NCBI GenBank assembly: GCA_022826805.1
Contig: JAJDUH010000065.1
Coordinates: forward strand, 1 to 64,000
Reading direction: 5' to 3'
From: Candidatus Poribacteria bacterium
Lineage (GTDB): Bacteria > Poribacteria > WGA-4E > WGA-3G
Length of the DNA stretch: 64,000 nucleotides
Shown here: positions 8,271-17,146 of the stretch, piece after piece
How the letters are laid out: each line of letters opens with the position of its first letter
Numbering within the stretch: the stretch's first letter is position 1
Notes under the pieces: model-generated
Databases searched by the model: none
What the model saw: the letters and a program-made list of their open reading frames with translations, nothing else
Told to the model about the DNA's origin: nothing
Program-made: the position numbers and the translations under genes

Positions 8271-9785
8271 ATGGGAAACGAAACCAGACCTAATATTTTA
8301 CTTATCACCAGCGATCAGCAGCATTGGAACACCTTAGGGTGCCTCAACCCTGAAATTCAGACCCCTCACTTGGATACATTGGCACAGCAAGGGACACTCT
8401 TCAATAGAGCTTACTGCCCAAACCCTACCTGTACTCCTACCCGCGCATCTATTATCACTGGAAAGTATCCAAGTCAACACGGTGCTTGGTCACTTGGGAC
8501 AAAACTCTCTGAAGACGAACATACTGTCGGCGAAGATTTCACAGATGCAGACTATCGTACTGCTCTTGTCGGAAAAGCGCATTTCCAACCCCTCCACGGC
8601 ACTGATGAATTCCCGTCTCTCGAATCCTATCCGATTCTCCAAGATTTGGACTTTTGGCGAAGTTTCAATGAGCGGTTTTATGGGTTTGAACACGTTGAAC
8701 TTGCGCGCAATCACGCTGATGAAGCGCATGTCGGACAGCACTACGCCATCTGGATGGAAGAAAAAGGTCTCACAAATTGGCGCGACTACTTTGCACCACC
8801 GACAGGGAACGCCCGCGGTCAATACCGAAAGTGGCCGATACCAGAGGAATATCATTACGATACATGGATTGCCGAACGCACCAATGCGCTTATGGAAAAT
8901 TACCAGCAAAATGGTGAAAACTTTTTCCTCTGGGCAAGCTTCTTTGATCCGCATCCGAAATATCTTGTTCCAGAACCGTGGGATACGATGTACAACCCAT
9001 CAGAATTGACGGTGCCATCTGTGACAGCAGGGGAACATGACAACAACCCACCACATTTTCAGCTAACGCAGCAAAAGAATCCCGATTTTTCTGCTTGGCG
9101 TGAAAGTGGGAAAGGGGTCCACGGATTCAATTCACATCTACGCGATCGGGATGAACTCGCTAAAGACATTGCTGTTTATTACGGTATGGTGAGTCTGATG
9201 GACAAGTATATCGGGAAAATCTTAGCAAAACTCGACGAACTCGGACTTGCAGAGAATACGCTGGTCGTGTTCACGTCCGACCACGGACATTTTTATGGAC
9301 AGCACGGGCTCGTCGCAAAAGGGGCATTCCATTACGAGGATGTCATCCGAGTCCCATTTATCGTCCGGTATCCGGGAGTTGTGCCTGCGGGCAGACAATC
9401 TGAGGCGTTGCAAACGCTGGTAGACTTAGCTCCATCATTTTTGAGTGCCACTGGTATTGACATCCCACGCTCGATGACGGGTGTAGATCAAACGCCAGTG
9501 TGGTCGGGAGAAGATGAACAAGCACGCGACCACATTATTGTCGAAAACCATCATGAGCCGACAACAGTTCACGTCAAAACCTACGTTAATAACCGCTACA
9601 AACTGACTGTCTATTATAACCGAGACTACGGTGAATTGTTTGATTTGCAAGAGGACCCTGGAGAGGTTAATAACCTATGGAGTTCCGCTGAGTATGCCGA
9701 ATTGAAGGCGGATCTGGTTAGGGAGTTATTGTTCGCGGAAATGGGGAAAGAACCTTTGTGGATGCCGAGGACTTCGGGAGCATAA
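8271..9785 (+). CDS. Formylglycine-dependent sulfatase
   Basis: 504 residues, a type I sulfatase. RPNILLITSDQQHW gives the first metal ligands (Asp15, Gln16), and the modification motif is CTPTR at residues 54-58, a Cys-type variant with Thr at the fourth position. The second metal site is FTSDHGHFYGQHGL. The C-terminus has the ELFDLQEDPGEVNNLW segment typical of alkyl-sulfatase and heparan-type families. No signal peptide is evident. The ribosome site is weak. The natural substrate is not evident from sequence. Confidence 0.9.
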   Translation: MGNETRPNILLITSDQQHWNTLGCLNPEIQTPHLDTLAQQGTLFNRAYCPNPTCTPTRASIITGKYPSQHGAWSLGTKLSEDEHTVGEDFTDADYRTALVGKAHFQPLHGTDEFPSLESYPILQDLDFWRSFNERFYGFEHVELARNHADEAHVGQHYAIWMEEKGLTNWRDYFAPPTGNARGQYRKWPIPEEYHYDTWIAERTNALMENYQQNGENFFLWASFFDPHPKYLVPEPWDTMYNPSELTVPSVTAGEHDNNPPHFQLTQQKNPDFSAWRESGKGVHGFNSHLRDRDELAKDIAVYYGMVSLMDKYIGKILAKLDELGLAENTLVVFTSDHGHFYGQHGLVAKGAFHYEDVIRVPFIVRYPGVVPAGRQSEALQTLVDLAPSFLSATGIDIPRSMTGVDQTPVWSGEDEQARDHIIVENHHEPTTVHVKTYVNNRYKLTVYYNRDYGELFDLQEDPGEVNNLWSSAEYAELKADLVRELLFAEMGKEPLWMPRTSGA

Positions 9786-9789
9786 GTAA

Positions 9790-9954
9790 AAGATCAGAGA
9801 AAAAGCTGGGCTTTATGTTGCAGGTGCGTAAGTCTGGTTTGATAATGTTGAGATTGCAGGGACAAATATTCCAAATGGTGGTCCCGGTGTGCTCCCGGTA
9901 GCACCGCTCGGAAAACTTGCTGTTACGTGGGGAGAACTCAAGCATCAACAATGA
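9790..9954 (+). pseudogene. Remnant of a LamG-like secreted protein C-terminus
   Basis: The frame from 9832 to the TGA at 9952-9954 encodes a 40-residue tail that reads VWFDNVEIAGTNIPN and ends GKLAVTWGELKHQQ. It matches the ends of the proteins at 10898-11647 (YFDDLLVYEG, then GKLATRWGQIK) and 21834-22664 (DKMTTTWANVK). A TAA at 9829-9831 interrupts the frame and no start or ribosome site lies upstream, so this is a degraded gene end. Confidence 0.65.
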
Positions 9955-9957
9955 AAA

Positions 9958-9982
9958 TAGGCGCGCTTGGAAAGCGCGCCTA
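9958..9982 (-). terminator. Strong hairpin at the end of PhyH gene A
   Basis: TAGGCGCGCTT, a GGA loop and AAGCGCGCCTA form a perfect 11-bp stem. Read on the minus strand it follows the PhyH stop by 16 bases and is followed by TTTTC, as expected for an intrinsic terminator. Confidence 0.6.
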
Positions 9983-9998
9983 CGAGAAAAATGGTGAA

Positions 9999-10817
9999 TC
10001 AATACCGCCGTTTCCAGTGCCAACTGTCGCTTCCTGAAATGAGTGGACGGATGTCTTCCGGTAATGTCTCGATAAATTCGGGGCTGACTTCGTTACCGGG
10101 CCACTCTCGCACCATCGGCGGTGTATAGCCGGAGATGAGGATGACGCGCTCTTTGTCACTACGGATAGCAGTGGTGCTATGGACAAGCGATTCTGCAAAA
10201 AGCAGGACAGAACCAGCAGTTGCTTCGACTTGGTAGATGAGTTTGTCATCAGTGAGTGCTGCTTCAATCATTTCCCTCTGATTCCACGTTAAGCGGTGGC
10301 TTCCGGGTATAACACATGTGCCACCGTCATCGGGTCCGACATCGGTGAGGTAGGCGAGTGTTTTGACAAAGAGGCAGTGGAACTTGTTCTGTTCCATATA
10401 GGTGCCCCAACCGTGTTGTGTTCCACGGTGGAAGCCAGTCGGATTATAACGACGTTTATGGAGTTCATCAAGTGGTGTCTCTGGATTACGGCTATTGATG
10501 ATTGCTTCGGTTTCTTCAAGACGGACTGCACCACCTACGATTTCCTCAACGAGTGGCACAAGTTTTGGATGCGCAGCGTATTCTAACAATGCCGGGTCAT
10601 ACGCAACAAGATTCCCGAAAAGCACATGGTGTTCACTCCGCCCACGGGCATAGACGTGTTTGGCATCCAGATCTTTGTCGGCTTTCATTCTGTAGAGTGC
10701 ACGCTTCATACGCTCAATTTCATCGCTCTTTAGAACATTCTCCAACAGGACAAAGCCGTAAATATCGAAGTGTAGCCGCTGTGCCGGTGTTAGGCAAATT
10801 GTTTCACCGTTTTTCAT
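9999..10817 (-). CDS. Phytanoyl-CoA dioxygenase family protein (PhyH A)
   Basis: 272 residues from the ATG at 10817, preceded by GGAGG at the right distance; the ATG at 10835 would put that site inside the gene. The family are Fe(II)/2-oxoglutarate hydroxylases with an H-x-D...H triad. Here the expected H-x-D position reads GFHRGTQHGW, so the Asp is absent, while the later part (GGTCVIPGSH and a LLFAESLVHSTTAI distal His segment) is normal. It may use another ligand or a halogenase-like site (in which Gly or Ala replaces Asp), or have lost activity; this is inference. It lies next to a sulfatase and two more secreted or PhyH genes. Confidence 0.85.
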   Translation of the reverse strand: MKNGETICLTPAQRLHFDIYGFVLLENVLKSDEIERMKRALYRMKADKDLDAKHVYARGRSEHHVLFGNLVAYDPALLEYAAHPKLVPLVEEIVGGAVRLEETEAIINSRNPETPLDELHKRRYNPTGFHRGTQHGWGTYMEQNKFHCLFVKTLAYLTDVGPDDGGTCVIPGSHRLTWNQREMIEAALTDDKLIYQVEATAGSVLLFAESLVHSTTAIRSDKERVILISGYTPPMVREWPGNEVSPEFIETLPEDIRPLISGSDSWHWKRRY

Positions 10818-10897
10818 TTCGTCCTCCAAGACCAAGAGATATTCCTTACCTGGCGCAAACTAACAGTTTACGCTACAAATGCCGAACCAGCGTTTTC

Positions 10898-11647
10898 TTA
10901 CAATCCCTGTTTAATCTGTCCCCAGCGTGTGGCAAGTTTTCCGTCTGGGTCAACGGCGAGGTCGAGGGCATCTGCGCCTTCATAGACGAGCAAATCATCA
11001 AAGTAAGCTGGAGACGTCATCGACCAAACATAGAAAACGACCCATTTGGCAGTGGGAGCGAGCGCGAGGTGGCGAAAGGCGAGTCCGTCTTCCGCTTTGG
11101 CATTTAAAGTATCGCTCCTGTCATTTCCTGAGGCAAACTCAAACTCGCTTTTGCCAAAATCAGCGATGATACGAACGTATTTCCATGTATCGGTCTCAAA
11201 GTCGCCAATGGGTTGCCATGCGACTCCATCGAAGAAGCGAACCATATCTGCATTCCAGTTGATATAGGTGCAACCACTGTTTTCGCCGATGTTGTCAGCA
11301 GAACCGACTTTGATATTCAAGGAGCGTCCACCACTTTCAACATAAATCCAGAATTCAACGGAGATAATGGGATTTTCGGTTTCTATGGGTACACCAAGTC
11401 CATCTCCGTTGGCACCGCCCAAGATTGCGAGTGCTTTTTTATCGGTTTTGACGGTGTCCTTAGCGACTTCAAAGCCTCCACCGACCATCTCCCAACCGTC
11501 GGGTGAGTCGCCAACGGCGAATTCCTCAAATCCAGTCTGTGCGAAGACTTCTTGTGCAACTGTAATTGGCACAATTACAAGACTCAAAGCAATGGTAATA
11601 CCTAACAGAATATATTTAACAAAGGCAGGACGTTTAGCCTGAATCAT
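10898..11647 (-). CDS. Secreted concanavalin/LamG-like beta-sandwich protein
   Basis: 249 residues. A signal peptide covers residues ~1-35 (hydrophobic VKYILLGITIALSLVIV core, cleavage near VFAQ). The remainder is beta-rich with an FWIYVESGG strand and a WKYVRIIADFG strand, like carbohydrate-binding sandwich folds. The last 20 residues (DPDGKLATRWGQIKQGL) match the tail of the LamG protein at 21834-22664 and a pseudogene end at 9790-9954, so this tail is a shared module, perhaps a sorting or attachment signal. It lies between two PhyH genes on the same strand. Confidence 0.65.
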   Translation of the reverse strand: MIQAKRPAFVKYILLGITIALSLVIVPITVAQEVFAQTGFEEFAVGDSPDGWEMVGGGFEVAKDTVKTDKKALAILGGANGDGLGVPIETENPIISVEFWIYVESGGRSLNIKVGSADNIGENSGCTYINWNADMVRFFDGVAWQPIGDFETDTWKYVRIIADFGKSEFEFASGNDRSDTLNAKAEDGLAFRHLALAPTAKWVVFYVWSMTSPAYFDDLLVYEGADALDLAVDPDGKLATRWGQIKQGL

Positions 11648-11674
11648 TTTTTCATTTCTCCATTACGATCTGTC

Positions 11675-12454
11675 TTACGGCATCCAGAGATTCCACTCTC
11701 CCTTTTTTTCCCATTTACGACATGCGAGGCATAAACACATATATCGGATTGCGAAGCGCGGGGCAGAACCGACATTCATTGTGCCACAATGCGGCAATAG
11801 GTGATGAAAAAAAAGGACATCTCCCTGTTTGGCAACGACCTCTATCGGTTCACCTAAATCCATCTTTTTAATCTGGGCATCTACATCGCGGACATGGTTG
11901 GAGAATTCCGGATTTTTTTTGCGAAATTCGCGAATCCGTTGCGGACCTTCGGGCCATATTATTGTCGTTCCACCGTGCAAATTCGCATCCGTGAGGTAGG
12001 TTAAACTGGTTGTCCGAAACGTCCCAGGATCTAACCGTAAATCCCGGAAGCCGCCATCTAAGTGAGGTGCCGGGCTTTTCCACTCGTCTAAAACGGGGAA
12101 TTGGTTGAGTGCCCAGATACCATCGGGGTGCCGACTTTCACAATGCGGGATCTCTGGATAGCGGGAGGCGAGTTGCCTGATGATGGTCCGGTAATCAGGT
12201 GTGCAACACGCTAAAACATCCGGATTGGTAACGCCGTAAAGTTCAATGCGTTTCCCATCTCCCATCTTTTCCATATAAAACCCAGCGAGGTGTGGCCGTT
12301 TGAAATGTCCCCATGAATCCGGGTTGTCCGCATCCATGCCCATCATGCGCCACATCGCTGCCTCTGCTTTTGTGACAGTCTCTTGTGGAATCAATCCTGG
12401 AAGCAGTAGATAGCCTTTCTCTTCAAACTGTGTTAACTCTTGTTTTGAAAGCAT
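11675..12454 (-). CDS. Phytanoyl-CoA dioxygenase family protein (PhyH B)
   Basis: 259 residues from the ATG at 12454 (MLSKQELTQFEEKGYLLLPG, a typical PhyH opening). The iron site is intact: H-L-D in APHLDGGF, distal His in FFHHLLPHCG and an Arg in RFAIRYM for 2-oxoglutarate. A longer frame to 12598 is only the translation of a repeated leader element (12455-12500) and is rejected. It follows PPK2 by 113 bases. Substrate unknown. Confidence 0.88.
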   Translation of the reverse strand: MLSKQELTQFEEKGYLLLPGLIPQETVTKAEAAMWRMMGMDADNPDSWGHFKRPHLAGFYMEKMGDGKRIELYGVTNPDVLACCTPDYRTIIRQLASRYPEIPHCESRHPDGIWALNQFPVLDEWKSPAPHLDGGFRDLRLDPGTFRTTSLTYLTDANLHGGTTIIWPEGPQRIREFRKKNPEFSNHVRDVDAQIKKMDLGEPIEVVAKQGDVLFFHHLLPHCGTMNVGSAPRFAIRYMCLCLACRKWEKKGEWNLWMP

Positions 12455-12500
12455 ATTTTTAACTATTGCTCCTGGACTGCTGCGTCCGTTGTCCTTGCAG
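12455..12500 (-). promoter_or_regulatory. GACAACGGA leader element upstream of PhyH B
   Basis: Read on the minus strand: a hairpin with the loop GACAACGGA held by CTGC and GCAG, then an AGGAG, then CAATAGTTAAAAAT directly abutting the ATG. Bases 12476-12500 are identical over 25 bases to 40072-40096 upstream of the GHMP kinase, and both lie exactly 21 bases from the start codon. Confidence 0.65.
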
Positions 12501-12566
12501 GTTTTCGGTAAAGTTAGCAACCTCTTTTGCCCTAAAGCAGGTCTTTTAACGATTGCTAAAGATGCT

Positions 12567-13385
12567 TCAATCATCAATTCTGAGCTTAGTAATATCAATA
12601 GCGGGTTCAGGATACTTCATGTCGAGTTTCTTGAGCCTATCAACGATACATTCTGTGATAACGAGATTCCGATACCATTTCTTATTCGCTGGGATTATAT
12701 ACCAAGGTGCCGAGTCGGTACTACACTTTTGAAGCATGACTTCGTACGCCCGCATGTAGTCCTCCCAATAGGCGCGTTCCCGAATATCCGATGCCTCGAC
12801 TTTCCAATGTTTGGTTGGATCGCTAATCCGTGATTCAAGACGCGCTTTCTGCTCATCCTTCGAGATGTGAAGGAAAAATTTCAGGACGACCGTTCCACTT
12901 TCAACCAGCATTCTTTCAAAATCGTTGATCTGTTGATAGCGCTGTGACCAGGCCGATTCTGGCACCAGATTATGCACCCGAACAACGAGGACATCTTCAT
13001 AATGCGAACGGTTAAAAATACCGATTTTTCCTTTCGACGGGACGGCTTTGTGGGCGCGCCATAGGAAATCACGAGAGAGTTCATCGGCAGAAGGGACTTT
13101 GAAACTAACGACATCGCATCCTTGGACGTTAATACCAGCCATTACGCGTCGAATGGTACCATCTTTACCGCATGTATCCATGCCTTGCAGAATGATGAGA
13201 AGTGCGTGCTGGCTCTCAGCGTAAAGCAATTCCTGAAGCTTCAGGAGCTGCTTATGTAGTTTTTTGAGCCGTGGTGTGGTTTGACCCTTTTTCTGGTAAG
13301 TTCCTGTATATTCAGGTGTGTAATCGTCCAAATTGACGAACTCACCAGGTTTAACAATAATATTCTCAGGCTTAAGTTCCATCAT
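12567..13385 (-). CDS. ppk2: Polyphosphate kinase 2 family protein
   Basis: 272 residues, the usual size of a single-domain PPK2, which transfers phosphate between polyphosphate and nucleotides in the cytoplasm. Walker A is GMDTCGKDG (68-76); the Walker B region reads GIFNRSHYEDVLVVRV (~122-137); RYQQINDFERML and WKVEASDIRERAYWEDY are the lid and conserved helix. The C-terminal APWYIIPANKKWYRN is diagnostic. Either of two adjacent ATGs (13385 or 13382) could start it. Which nucleotide it prefers cannot be told. Confidence 0.92.
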   Translation of the reverse strand: MMELKPENIIVKPGEFVNLDDYTPEYTGTYQKKGQTTPRLKKLHKQLLKLQELLYAESQHALLIILQGMDTCGKDGTIRRVMAGINVQGCDVVSFKVPSADELSRDFLWRAHKAVPSKGKIGIFNRSHYEDVLVVRVHNLVPESAWSQRYQQINDFERMLVESGTVVLKFFLHISKDEQKARLESRISDPTKHWKVEASDIRERAYWEDYMRAYEVMLQKCSTDSAPWYIIPANKKWYRNLVITECIVDRLKKLDMKYPEPAIDITKLRIDD

Positions 13386-13474
13386 AGATTTTCCAACGAT
13401 TCATGTAAAGATTAAACAACACAATTTGGTGTGAGACATCGCCTGCACACTACAACATAAAGATCCGCCACGAA

Positions 13475-16400
13475 TTATTGTGATAAAGACTCGTAGTAAT
13501 TATCGACGAGTCTACGGTATTCAGGTGGCACATCCTCCTTGGCAACTTGCGTGAGCTGCTTTTTCTCCTGAAGGGTGTCGAGCCGCTCTTCGAGGGCGGC
13601 TTCAAGTTTGTTTAAGTCTCGAATAACGAATTCATAGTTGGGGAACGGATTTGAGCGGTTTCCAGGACGGTAGTCCATAGTATCAAGCATACCGAGCCAG
13701 AGTTCATTAATTTCTGTGTCCGATTCTCTACCACCAGCGCGGGCTTCCTGGTTTTCGGCTTCACCTTGTCCAGGCTGCTGGTTATTTTGTCTCTGCCTCA
13801 TTTCCTGCGCTTGTTGGAGCCGTTCTTGAATCTGTTGCTGCTGTTGCGCGAGTTGCTGTTGACGGCGTTGTTGTTCTGCCGTCTGCTCTTGTCCCTCCAT
13901 TGCTTGAAGTTCACGCTGTATATCTTCCATCTGCTGCTCGGCTTGCTGAAGTTGTTGGAGCGCAGCTTCGAGTTGCTCTTCTTCAGTGTTCGCCATATTC
14001 GCCTGTGCCTGCTGGAGATCCACTTGCGCCTGATTTAGTGCCTCCAGAGCCTCTTGCTGATTTTGGTCTGCGGCTCGGAAACTCCGCCATTGCAAGGCGC
14101 GTTGTGCAGTTGACATATCTTCCAGTGTCTGCTCTTCGGCGAGGTGTCTTGTGGCATCAGCCACGTTTTGGGCTGCCTCCGAATTCTCCTGGTTGAGTTG
14201 TGTCTGAAGATTCCTCAGTGTGCGCTCAAGTGTCTCCAAATCTCGCTGAAGCTCGCGCTGTTGGTTGGCGAGTTCAGACGCCCCTCGGAAATCCTCGGGA
14301 CGCATTTCTGACTGTTCTGAGCGGTTTCTGAGTTCCTGTGTCTCCTGTTGAACATCAGACTGCGCTTCCGTCAACTCCTGAAGTTGCTGTGCGGCTCTGT
14401 CAAGTGCAGCGTCCGTAAATTCGGCGGCGACTTTCTCCAATTGTTCAATGGCTTCTTCAAGCCTTTCTTCGGCTTTTTGACCTTTGGCGGCACTGAGTTG
14501 GGGATGTTGTTGTTCCATGCCTTGCGCGGCTTCCTCCATCTGTTTGCCAGCCTGTTGCATCGCTTGACCAGCCTGATTTAGGCGTTCCCCTTGCGTCCCC
14601 TGTCCATTCTGCTGCATGGTGCCGAGTTGCTGTGCCATCTGTTGCGCTTGTTGTGATAACTGCCCCTGCTGTTGACTATTCTGCTGCATCTCACTCGGAG
14701 AAGGCTGGTTTTCACGTCCTAACTGTTGGCTCTGTTGACTCAACTGTTGTTGTTCTGTCAACATCTGGCGTGCTTGATCCAACATCTCTTGCGTCTGTTC
14801 TTGCATTTCCATATCCAGTTCATTCTGCTGATTCTCAAGTTCGCTCTGTAGCTCCTCCATTTCGAGTTCAAAGTCTTCGGCAAGTTGTGGATTGCTGTTC
14901 CGCATCTGCATGAGTACCTTGGGAATCTCAAGGCTAACTTTAATCAGCAGTTCAAGGGCGTTTTGTTCGGATGGTATTGCCTCCGCCGGCTGGATAGCAT
15001 TCAGACTATCAGTCGCCTGACGCATTTCGTCTACCGCGTCTTCCAAGTTCATGAGAATCTCAGGTGAAACTTGCGCCGTCTGCATAGCTACGCTAAGTTC
15101 ATCTACGAATCTCTGCGTTTTGTCCTTTAATTCGGCTTGCTTGTCAGCGGTTCTCTTGACGGCGGACTGATATTCGTCCTCGGACGTAGATTGTACATTA
15201 GCGTGTTTCCAAGTCTCCCGAATAACCTGTTTCTGAGAAGCAATGATCCCTAAGAGCGGATTCGGTTCGGCTTGCGCTTGTGCTTGCTGCGCTTCACCTT
15301 CGTGGAAATCCTCATTAAAGGGTCGGATTTCGATAAAGTAAATGTCGCTGCTGGCTTCACCAGGACCGGTGCGAGTGTTATTATCAGTCGCATAGGCGTA
15401 GTAAAAGATGACATCACCGGGTTCTACGTCAAACTCTTCGAGATAGAAGGTGTAGCTGCCATCTACAAAGCGGTGTGTAGATGTATCTCTTATTGATTCG
15501 TCTTCGTCAGTCCCTGAAGAAGAGGGAATGGAATTAAGAACAAACTCCTGCAAGTCGTCGTCACCAATACGATACCTGAGTTTTAATTCGGCAACACCAT
15601 AGTCGTCCGTTGCCTCAGCAATAATTTCTACTTCACCTAACTTTGTGGTCTTAACATCACGTCCGGGTTCTTTAACGACAACTTCCGGGGCAGCGTCTGG
15701 TACGGCTTTGATGGAGTATTCAATTGGTATTTCGTTGTTGAACCCGTCAATACAGAGGAGATCAACGGTATATCTCCCATCCCCAACAATATCCACAGTT
15801 ATTGTCAACGTGTTCCCATCAGAGATGATCATTTGCGTTGTGTCAGACGCCAAGGTTCCTGTTGAATCCTCAGTAAAAGAAATCTGTTCAGTATCTCTCT
15901 TAAGGGAAAACACTGCGGTTTGAATAGCCTTATTCGTTACAAATTCGAGTTCCGCCTGTGTGCCAACAACAGCCTGAATATTACCAGTGCCTGTCTGTAC
16001 AACAGGTTTAAGCCCGGTATAATCTGGATACGTGTAAGCAACGGATATTTCAGTCACCCTCGGCATATCAAAGACTTCAACGGTATAACGTTCCGAGGTA
16101 ACCCCATTTGCGACGATGTAGTATTCCATATCGGCGTCAATGTTGAAAATCTCATAAGCGAATCCACGTTTGTCATTTGGGTTTTGCAACATGTTAATCT
16201 GCTGTTCAGTTGTTATGATTTCGGAGGTAGATGCATCTCGTTCACGAGCATTTTCGTAAGTTAGAACGACCTTATCAGCAGACTTGCCGGTGATAGTAGC
16301 GTGAATAGGCAGACTTTTGCCGCGGAGGATACGCGCATTTCCTGGCTCAACGGTGAGTTTGGTTGTCAAAATTGGATCGGTTCTCTCCCAAGGAGCGAGC

Positions 16401-16945
16401 ACACGGAGCAGACTGGTGTGGATTTCTGTTGGAAATAAGAGCGAGAGCACACAACAACCGACAAGGACCAAAGCGGCGATGCCGACATGTTTACGGGTGC
16501 GACTGTGATCGATGGTTGCTTTAAAATCGATACCTTCCGTCCGCTGTGTGGTATCTTCAAGCAAACGTTGAAGCATGTGTGCTTCAATCGGGTCTGTCGA
16601 TTCTCGATTTCCGAATTCGATTGCACTTACCAACCTATCTTCAAGGTTAGGGTGGTTCCGTTCAACGTTAAGGGCGACATCACGGAGGGTAAGCGATGCC
16701 CGTAGCGGTTGAATGAGATATTTATACAGCAGGTAGCAGGTAATGCCTGCACCGATCATTAATAATGCAATGCGTACAGAGCTTGGGAGCGGCATCAGCC
16801 AATCAACAATGGCTTCACCAGCAAATACAGCGATAATACCTGTCAAGACAATAGCAAACCCCGTCCAGAAGAGACTGCGTTTCCACACGCGCCGCGCGTC
16901 CAAAATTCTCGTTTGTAATTCTGCATAACCTTCTTTTGTATTCAT
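13475..16945 (-). CDS. Large DUF4175-like membrane protein with Gln-rich coiled coil
   Basis: 1156 residues from the ATG at 16945 (GGAG upstream; the ATG at 16957 lacks a site). Two transmembrane helices lie near residues 20-75 and a third near 150-170 (ALVLVGCCVLSLLF). Residues ~175-560 are beta-rich with Ig/cadherin-like segments (YTVEVFDMPRVTEISVAYTY). Residues ~560-1100 are an extreme Gln/Glu/Ala coiled coil with many QQ pairs. The layout matches the DUF4175 family, often found with BatA/MoxR genes in planctomycetes and relatives; a BatA-like gene is 7 kb away. Function unknown; a periplasmic scaffold is plausible. Confidence 0.7.
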   Translation of the reverse strand: MNTKEGYAELQTRILDARRVWKRSLFWTGFAIVLTGIIAVFAGEAIVDWLMPLPSSVRIALLMIGAGITCYLLYKYLIQPLRASLTLRDVALNVERNHPNLEDRLVSAIEFGNRESTDPIEAHMLQRLLEDTTQRTEGIDFKATIDHSRTRKHVGIAALVLVGCCVLSLLFPTEIHTSLLRVLAPWERTDPILTTKLTVEPGNARILRGKSLPIHATITGKSADKVVLTYENARERDASTSEIITTEQQINMLQNPNDKRGFAYEIFNIDADMEYYIVANGVTSERYTVEVFDMPRVTEISVAYTYPDYTGLKPVVQTGTGNIQAVVGTQAELEFVTNKAIQTAVFSLKRDTEQISFTEDSTGTLASDTTQMIISDGNTLTITVDIVGDGRYTVDLLCIDGFNNEIPIEYSIKAVPDAAPEVVVKEPGRDVKTTKLGEVEIIAEATDDYGVAELKLRYRIGDDDLQEFVLNSIPSSSGTDEDESIRDTSTHRFVDGSYTFYLEEFDVEPGDVIFYYAYATDNNTRTGPGEASSDIYFIEIRPFNEDFHEGEAQQAQAQAEPNPLLGIIASQKQVIRETWKHANVQSTSEDEYQSAVKRTADKQAELKDKTQRFVDELSVAMQTAQVSPEILMNLEDAVDEMRQATDSLNAIQPAEAIPSEQNALELLIKVSLEIPKVLMQMRNSNPQLAEDFELEMEELQSELENQQNELDMEMQEQTQEMLDQARQMLTEQQQLSQQSQQLGRENQPSPSEMQQNSQQQGQLSQQAQQMAQQLGTMQQNGQGTQGERLNQAGQAMQQAGKQMEEAAQGMEQQHPQLSAAKGQKAEERLEEAIEQLEKVAAEFTDAALDRAAQQLQELTEAQSDVQQETQELRNRSEQSEMRPEDFRGASELANQQRELQRDLETLERTLRNLQTQLNQENSEAAQNVADATRHLAEEQTLEDMSTAQRALQWRSFRAADQNQQEALEALNQAQVDLQQAQANMANTEEEQLEAALQQLQQAEQQMEDIQRELQAMEGQEQTAEQQRRQQQLAQQQQQIQERLQQAQEMRQRQNNQQPGQGEAENQEARAGGRESDTEINELWLGMLDTMDYRPGNRSNPFPNYEFVIRDLNKLEAALEERLDTLQEKKQLTQVAKEDVPPEYRRLVDNYYESLSQ

Positions 16946-17146
16946 TATTCTCTCCACTTACACTATCTATGATCCATAAAATTCTACCGATTCTCTTTTA
17001 TCCATACGTTCCTAAAAAACAGAGCCAACTTGTTATAGAGATTTAAGACTCCAGATAGTGTAGCAAATCTCACACAAATTAGCAAAGGCATTCCAATCTG
17101 ATAGAAGGTTCGCTTTAGAAAACAAGAGTAACGCATGCGGTTACCC

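Noticed and set aside
9829..9831. Recoding at the stop before the TWG tail fragment
   Set aside because: The codon is TAA, no start lies upstream and the fragment lacks most of a gene; it is a remnant.
12455..12598. N-terminal extension of PhyH B (and of the genes at 40104 and 32882)
   Set aside because: The extra residues (CKDNGRSS...IVK) are the translation of a repeated leader element and precede normal family starts.
14348..14581. Several long opposite-strand frames in the Gln-rich gene
   Set aside because: They are shadows of CAG/CTG-rich codons on the other strand, without ribosome sites or domains.
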